A DNA stretch of 64,000 bases, taken from Rhodococcus sp. P-2. Lineage in GTDB: Bacteria; Actinomycetota; Actinomycetes; Mycobacteriales; Mycobacteriaceae. A model generated the notes under the pieces. The model was not told where the DNA came from and ran no database searches. It saw only the letters and a program-made list of their open reading frames with translations. The stretch covers positions 4,648,053-4,712,052 of the forward strand of contig NZ_CP066779.1 in assembly GCF_016598535.1 (NCBI RefSeq). The letters run 5' to 3'. Positions 59,448 to 64,000 of the stretch are shown piece after piece. The position numbers were made by a program, and so were the translations under genes. Position 1 is the stretch's first letter. Each line of letters opens with the position of its first letter.

Positions 59448-61067
59448 CTAGCGCGGACCGCGCAGACGAAGGTGCACCATCAAGCGGAACCGGACGTTGG
59501 GATCGTCGAGATCCAACGCGGCCATACCCTTGAGCTTACTTAGACGATACCGAAAGGTATTGGGGTGCACGTGCAATGACGCTGCAGCGTCACCGACATC
59601 GCCGAAGGCATTGAGCCACGCATCGAGAGTGTCGACGAACGAGGTCGCATGAGCAGCATCGTGGCTGGCGATCGCCTCGATGGGCCCCAGGTCCGAAAAC
59701 CCTTCGGCTGCGGCTTCCGACGCAATCTCGAGCAGAATGGCGTCGACGTGGACACTGCTGAAAGTGGCGACGCTGCCCGACGCTCGTCCCGCCAACAACA
59801 CTTCGAGGGCATGTTCGGCATCACGCTTCGATCGGCTCAACTGTGCCGGCCTGGTCACGACCCGACCGATTCCGATGATCGTGTCGCCGGACGCTCCGGT
59901 ACGGTCCAGAAAATCCGAAGCCACACGGAACGCCTGCAGTTCGGCTTCGGCCGGGGAATGCCCGCGAACGGACAGCACTGCGTAGCCGGTCCCGTTGACC
60001 AAGGCAGCCGCCGACTGTGAGTGGACGGCGCCGAGGTGCATGGCCAGAGCGTCGGTCAGTCGCACCACGTGGGCGGCGTCATCGGGTTTCGACGAACCTT
60101 CGAAAGACCTTCGGCCCAAAGCCATTACGAGCGCCGGGCCGGTTCCGAGACCGAGGCGGTTCATCGCGTCGACCGCACCGGCCCCACCGTCGAGAAGGGT
60201 TGCGATCAGGTCTGCGCGCAGTCGACGTTCGGCATCCGCGCCGCCGCGCAAACGCAACATCTGCAGCGCGATCAACCCTGCCGAATCGCGCAAGGCTCGC
60301 ATCCGGTCCTCGGACATCGGCTCACCGGTTGCCACCCACATGGAGCCGAGGAACTCGTCGCCGGCCCGGATGGACACGGCGATACGACCCATTTTCGTAC
60401 CGAGGGTCTCGGCCGAGACCCACACCGGATCGTCGCTGCGATAGAGCCGGTCGAAAACCCCTGCTTCTTCGAGCACCCGAATGTACTGGTCAGGAACTTG
60501 CCGCTCCAAGACGGTCGCGATACGTGGACCGTCTCCTTCTTCCTGGCGGCCCGAGAAGGCGATGACCCGCGAGCTTCGGTCCTCGATCGTGATCGGCGCG
60601 TCCAGCAGCGCACTGACAGCGTTGGCGAAGGCGAACAGATCGCCCGCCGGACCACCCCCGCGTGAATGGATGTGCCCGACTTCGTTCCGTGCCGAGAGCA
60701 CCGAATGAAGCAGACTGGTCAGCTGAACCCACGAGACTCCGCGGGCCAACGTCAACACGACGACGCCCGAGGACATGATGGATTCGCGGTCTGCGTCGCT
60801 GACCTCGGTGGTCACTCGCGCGACCACCACTCGCACTCCGCGCTCGGCCAGTCCTGCGACGGACTCCGCGATACGTTTGCCGCCGGTGATGCCGACCAGC
60901 AGCACCATGGAGTCGGGCGTCGAGGGTGAGTCGTCGTCGGGGTCGTGAATGACCACCGAAGCGATCTCCTCGACCGCCTCCGGGTCACCGACAACCGGAT
61001 TCAGCACCGTAGTTCCCACGTCTTCGAGAAGCCGCACCAAACTGATGCGAGGTCGTACGGTGCCCAC
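59448..61067 (-). CDS. PucR/CdaR-type transcriptional regulator
   Basis: This 539-residue regulator has an N-terminal PucR-like segment (VRPRISLVRLLEDVGTTVLNPVVGDPEAVEEIASVVIHDP). A central GGDEF-like sensor region (VMALGRRSFEG..., IIGIGRVVTRPAQLSRSKRDAEHAL) follows. The C-terminal HTH_30 domain is DTLDAWLNAFGDVGDAAASLHVHPNTFRYRLSKLK. Such proteins govern purine, amino-acid or glycerate catabolism. GTG 61067 is placed 8 bp after AGGAG; GTG 61076 is in frame but too close to it. It is 47 bp downstream of the racemase gene on the same strand and probably regulates that operon or is co-transcribed. Confidence 0.85.
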   Translation of the reverse strand: MGTVRPRISLVRLLEDVGTTVLNPVVGDPEAVEEIASVVIHDPDDDSPSTPDSMVLLVGITGGKRIAESVAGLAERGVRVVVARVTTEVSDADRESIMSSGVVVLTLARGVSWVQLTSLLHSVLSARNEVGHIHSRGGGPAGDLFAFANAVSALLDAPITIEDRSSRVIAFSGRQEEGDGPRIATVLERQVPDQYIRVLEEAGVFDRLYRSDDPVWVSAETLGTKMGRIAVSIRAGDEFLGSMWVATGEPMSEDRMRALRDSAGLIALQMLRLRGGADAERRLRADLIATLLDGGAGAVDAMNRLGLGTGPALVMALGRRSFEGSSKPDDAAHVVRLTDALAMHLGAVHSQSAAALVNGTGYAVLSVRGHSPAEAELQAFRVASDFLDRTGASGDTIIGIGRVVTRPAQLSRSKRDAEHALEVLLAGRASGSVATFSSVHVDAILLEIASEAAAEGFSDLGPIEAIASHDAAHATSFVDTLDAWLNAFGDVGDAAASLHVHPNTFRYRLSKLKGMAALDLDDPNVRFRLMVHLRLRGPR

Positions 61068-61114
61068 GTCTATCACTCCTTCGTCCTGTGAACGAAGTGT
61101 GTCATAGTGATTCG

Positions 61115-62230
61115 TCAAAACCGATCCATGCCGATCCATTCGACCGACGTGGTAATCGCTTCGAGCAGGTCAGGGATCGGTTCGACGCCGATACCCGGTC
61201 CTTCCGGGACCTTCACGTAACCGTTGTCGAGAACGAACGGCTCGGTGATGTCTTCGGCGAAGTACCGGTCGGAAGCCGACGTATCGCCTGGTAGGACAAA
61301 TCCGGGGAGCGCGGCAAGAGCAACGTTGGCGGCTCGACCGATTCCGGTCTCGAGCATTCCGCCGCACCACACGGCAATTCCGTTGGCCTTGCAGACGTCG
61401 TGGATACGGCGCGATTCGAGATAGCCGCCGACACGTCCCGGTTTGATGTTCACCACGCTGCATGCACCGATGGCCAGTGCGTCGGCGGTAACCTTGGCGG
61501 AGGTGATCGACTCGTCGAGGCAGACCGGCGTCCGCATCATCTCGGCCAGCCTGGCATGGCCGCGGAGTTCCTCTTCGGGAAGCGGCTGCTCGATCAGCAG
61601 GAGGTCGAAGTCGTCGAGCCGCTGGAGATGGCGCGCGTCAGCCAGGGTGTACGCGGTGTTCGCGTCGACCTGGAGGAGTACGTTTTCGCCGAACCGCTCG
61701 CGGACCGCGCGGACCGGCTCGATGTCCCAGCCCGGTTCGATCTTCAGTTTGATCCGCAGGTATCCGGCATCGAGGAAGCCGCTCACCTCCTCGAGCAGTT
61801 CGTCGATCGAGTTCTTGATACCCACCGAGACACCGGCCGGTACGCGATCGACTACTGCGCCGAGGTACGAAGACATGCTCGTCCCGCAGGCGCGCAACTC
61901 GGCGTCGAGGAAAGCGGTTTCCAAGGCGGCTTTGGCCATCGGGTGTCCGGCGAACTGTTCCATCGCGGCGCTCAGTGCGTGCACGTCGGGATCGGTGAGT
62001 TCGCCCAGAGACGGGATCAGGAACTTGCGAAGTACTTCGGCGGCGCCGTCCGTGTATTCGGAGCAGTAGCGAGGCTCGGACATCGCTACGCACTCGCCCC
62101 AGCCCTCCGACTCGGAGGTGACGACCTTGATGAACAGCACGTCCTTGGTGGTCTCCGTGCCGAACGAGGTCCGGAACGGCGCCTTCAACGGCAGTGCTGC
62201 CCGGCGTAATTCAACTCCGTCGATCTTCAC
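61115..62230 (-). CDS. Enolase-superfamily N-acyl/N-succinylamino acid racemase (OSBS/NSAR family)
   Basis: This 371-residue enolase-superfamily enzyme of the MenC-like/NSAR subgroup starts MKIDGVELRRAALPLKAPFRTSFGT. It has the two catalytic lysines Lys161-x-Lys163 (RIKLKIEPG) and Lys263 (NIKPGRVGG). Metal ligands are Asp189 (QVDAN), Glu214 (IEQPL) and Asp239 (CLDESI). NSARs interconvert N-succinyl D- and L-amino acids, and some also make o-succinylbenzoate. The neighbours, a GNAT and an M20 hydrolase rather than men genes, favour the racemase role. GTG 62230 overlaps the GNAT stop (GTGA). Confidence 0.87.
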   Translation of the reverse strand: MKIDGVELRRAALPLKAPFRTSFGTETTKDVLFIKVVTSESEGWGECVAMSEPRYCSEYTDGAAEVLRKFLIPSLGELTDPDVHALSAAMEQFAGHPMAKAALETAFLDAELRACGTSMSSYLGAVVDRVPAGVSVGIKNSIDELLEEVSGFLDAGYLRIKLKIEPGWDIEPVRAVRERFGENVLLQVDANTAYTLADARHLQRLDDFDLLLIEQPLPEEELRGHARLAEMMRTPVCLDESITSAKVTADALAIGACSVVNIKPGRVGGYLESRRIHDVCKANGIAVWCGGMLETGIGRAANVALAALPGFVLPGDTSASDRYFAEDITEPFVLDNGYVKVPEGPGIGVEPIPDLLEAITTSVEWIGMDRF

Positions 62231-63165
62231 GAGGTAACCTCCGCTGTTGTCCTGCCTGCCTGTGTTCCCGGCGCACGGTCCAGGACATACTTTCCGGTCC
62301 TGGTGACAGCGAGAACCACTCCGTTCTCGGCGAGCACACCGCCGAGAGTCTCGCGGACTGCCAGACGCCAGTCGTTCGCTGCCGCCGGATCCGACTTACG
62401 TAGTGCGTACACGTCATTCGGTGTAGCCACCGTGACGAAACGATTCTTCGTCGACTTCAACACGGGCAGGCCGGCTTCGGAGATGGACAACAGTTCGCTG
62501 GCTCCCAACGACTCGGGAGTCGGGACCTCTCCCGAACCGGCGACGACGTCGGAAACCTTGCTGCTACCGATTTCCCAGTCGATCAGCAACCGGTCGCTGT
62601 CTGCGCCGCCGTTGAGACTGTCGTTCATCGGCGCGTAGAAACGCGGCAGATACTGGATCGGGAACGCACCGAGTTTCGAGACGTTGAAGTAGGCATTGCG
62701 CGCGACGAGCGGGTCGAAAGTCCACCGCACGTGGAGAATTCCCCGTTCCAGTGCCCACGCTCGCTGGAACAGTTTCAACGCGAGGCCGATGTGCCCGTTC
62801 TGCACGTTCGGGAGGATCCCCGTGATGTGTGAATGCAACGAACGATGTTGCGGTTCCTCGAAGAATGCGACCGAGCCGCCGATCAGATCTCCGCCGCGAA
62901 AAGCGCCGGCGACGTAGTTACCGGAGTGCGCGAGCGCTTTCATCATGTCCCGATGGACGGGAGGGTTACCGCTCTCCGGCTGCCATACCTTCTCGAACAG
63001 ACCGAATACCTGTTCCAACTCGGCATGTCCGGTGACGGTTTCGATAGTCACACATGCAAGCAGTGCGGCCTGCTCGGCCTGGCTGATAGCTTGCCGCATC
63101 CGTGAAGGCGATACACCTCCGAATGGTTGAACGGTCTTGCGTTGGACATTGTTCGGCGTCGTCAT
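62227..63165 (-). CDS. GNAT-family acyltransferase (COG3375-like), putative amino-acid N-succinyltransferase
   Basis: This 312-residue protein has a GNAT-like central part (VFGLFEKVWQPESGNPP, GNYVAGAFRGGDLIGGSVAFFEE, HSHITGILPNVQNGHIGLALKLFQRAWALERG). A long C-terminal extension includes RWTFDPLVARNAYFNVSKLG. This predicted acyltransferase group often sits next to NSAR-type racemases and M20 hydrolases, where a D-amino acid N-succinyltransferase role is known. ATG 63165 follows the M20 gene stop by 2 bp; a longer open frame on this strand gives an arginine-rich stretch inside the M20 gene and is rejected. The GTGA overlap couples it to the racemase. Confidence 0.8.
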   Translation of the reverse strand: MTTPNNVQRKTVQPFGGVSPSRMRQAISQAEQAALLACVTIETVTGHAELEQVFGLFEKVWQPESGNPPVHRDMMKALAHSGNYVAGAFRGGDLIGGSVAFFEEPQHRSLHSHITGILPNVQNGHIGLALKLFQRAWALERGILHVRWTFDPLVARNAYFNVSKLGAFPIQYLPRFYAPMNDSLNGGADSDRLLIDWEIGSSKVSDVVAGSGEVPTPESLGASELLSISEAGLPVLKSTKNRFVTVATPNDVYALRKSDPAAANDWRLAVRETLGGVLAENGVVLAVTRTGKYVLDRAPGTQAGRTTAEVTS

Positions 63166-63167
63166 CG

Positions 63168-64000
63168 TCACAGTCCTCCCTCCAGGATTCGAGTCACCAG
63201 ACCGGCCAACAAGGTGGCGCGCGGGATCATCTGATCTATCTCTACGTGTTCTGTCGCTGCGTGGGCACCACCGCCGACGGCGCCGAGGCCGTCCAACGTG
63301 GGAGTTCCGACTGCGGCAGTGAAGTTTCCGTCCGAGGCGCCGCCCACAGCGCAGTCGCGAAGCATTCCCAGCCCGTTCTCGCTGCTGACCTGGTGAGCGA
63401 GAAAGTACAGCTTCTCCGACGACACTGACTCCAAGGGCCCACGGTTGGGTCCTCCGGACACCGAAATTCGACTTTCGGCCAGCACCGGCATCAGTGCGCG
63501 GATCGAACGATCGATGCGTTCCTGTTCCTTCGCCGACCACATACGAACGTCACACGACAGTTTCGCTTGCGCTGCAACGGTATTGGTGGTGGTACCGCCA
63601 CTGATCACGGACGGCACCACCGACGTTCCTGCCGACGGGTCCGCGAGCTCCACCACGGCCTGAATCTGATGTGCGAGTTCCACGACAGCGTTCACGCCTC
63701 GCTCCGGTTCCAGTCCGGCGTGTGCTGCGCGTCCTTCGATGTCGACGCAGTACAGCGACATTCCCTTGCGCGCTGTCTTCACCGCGCCGTCGGCCGCGGC
63801 TTCGAGGACCAGCACCGCGTCGACCTGACGTGCTTGGTCCTCGATCAGTGCGCGCGAGGTCGGGGAGCCGATTTCCTCGTCGGAATTGAGGAGCACGACC
63901 ACCCCGTCCAGCGACGGAAGAGACGCCAACGCATGGAAGAGCTGGACGATGCCGGCCTTCATGTCGAAGACTCCGGGTCCGGTGGCGATGTTGTCGGTGA
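63168..64000 (-). CDS. M20-family metallo-hydrolase (desuccinylase/carboxypeptidase type), cut by right edge
   Basis: The last 277 codons of an M20 peptidase are present; the N-terminus lies outside the window. Visible are ATGPGVFDMKAG (metal-ligand Asp), LNSDEEIGSPTSR (catalytic Glu-Glu), the dimerisation domain beginning GRAAHAGLEPERGVNAVVEL (His ligand) and GGASDGNF. GGGAHAATEHVEI near the C-terminus supplies the last His. M20 enzymes cleave N-acyl amino acids or dipeptides. Next to an NSAR and a GNAT, it probably acts as an N-succinyl-L-amino acid desuccinylase. It is the first visible gene of the M20-GNAT-racemase operon. Confidence 0.87.
   Translation of the reverse strand, partial: TDNIATGPGVFDMKAGIVQLFHALASLPSLDGVVVLLNSDEEIGSPTSRALIEDQARQVDAVLVLEAAADGAVKTARKGMSLYCVDIEGRAAHAGLEPERGVNAVVELAHQIQAVVELADPSAGTSVVPSVISGGTTTNTVAAQAKLSCDVRMWSAKEQERIDRSIRALMPVLAESRISVSGGPNRGPLESVSSEKLYFLAHQVSSENGLGMLRDCAVGGASDGNFTAAVGTPTLDGLGAVGGGAHAATEHVEIDQMIPRATLLAGLVTRILEGGL

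Noticed and set aside
63166-63540. N-terminal extension of the GNAT gene into the M20 gene
   Set aside because: The added residues are arginine-rich and overlap the M20 coding end. ATG 63165 lies 2 bp past the M20 stop and fits the operon.

Overview
The window looks like a chromosomal segment of a high-GC actinobacterium, most likely Rhodococcus, and probably the R. erythropolis group. Several things point there: a 552-residue Tat-exported cholesterol oxidase of the Brevibacterium/Rhodococcus type, IdeR-type iron boxes, a mycobacterial-type LexA box, a 13E12/DUF222 HNH gene, a gamma-butyrolactone-receptor-like TetR protein and DszC-like monooxygenases. About 54 protein genes are packed tightly with many 4-bp ATGA/GTGA overlaps. 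I see no rRNA, tRNA, insertion sequence, prophage or CRISPR array, and no gene-free stretch longer than 300 bases.

Layout. 0-3.6 kb: a MocR-type regulator (cut by the left edge) divergent from an aminotransferase, then purS-purQ and a metallo-beta-lactamase-fold protein. 3.6-8.6 kb: a secreted metzincin-like protease, a DUF2334 deacetylase-like protein, glutathione peroxidase, and an iron-regulated siderophore-binding lipoprotein divergent from a sucrase/ferredoxin-like protein. 8.7-11.2 kb: two overlapping DszC-like monooxygenases. 11.3-15.1 kb: a dicarboxylate carrier divergent from a DcuS/DcuR-type two-component system. 15.2-18.2 kb: oligopeptidase B and purC. 18.3-25.0 kb: a second siderophore lipoprotein, a secreted tyrosine phosphatase, a NarL-type two-component system, and a FepB-Fes pair. 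25-30.3 kb: DUF1254/1214, HIT, purB, TetR, aminotransferase. 30.5-36.9 kb: an orphan peptide-type binding lipoprotein, a very large S9-peptidase/S12-hydrolase fusion and a second S12 hydrolase. 37-40 kb: a tail-to-tail histidine kinase and regulator, and a PAP2 phosphatase. 40-43.7 kb: two more siderophore lipoproteins with MarR and AraC regulators. 43.8-46.8 kb: cholesterol oxidase and purD. 47-52 kb: a complete Nik/Dpp-type ABC importer. 52-57.4 kb: a LexA-controlled HNH gene, a GT39/GT2 envelope glycosylation pair and a HIT protein. 57.6-59.4 kb: the butyrolactone-receptor-like regulator and a cytoplasmic class A beta-lactamase-like protein. 59.4-64 kb: a PucR regulator beside an M20 hydrolase-GNAT-N-acylamino acid racemase operon that runs off the right edge.

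How the parts fit together. The purine genes (purQS, purC, purB, purD) form a dispersed backbone that appears colinear with the mycobacterial pur region, with accessory modules between them. The strongest accessory theme is iron: five siderophore-type binding lipoproteins with no permease or ATPase, each with an IdeR-box-like site upstream, one of them paired with an enterochelin esterase. A second theme is peptide, beta-lactam-fold and possibly D-amino-acid metabolism. It covers the S9-S12 fusion locus, the cytoplasmic SxxK/SDN/KTG protein, and an operon whose three enzyme families match the known route from D- to L-amino acids through N-succinyl intermediates. A third, structural feature is a set of six short tandem repeats (17-24 bp units), four of which cover or abut a stop codon.
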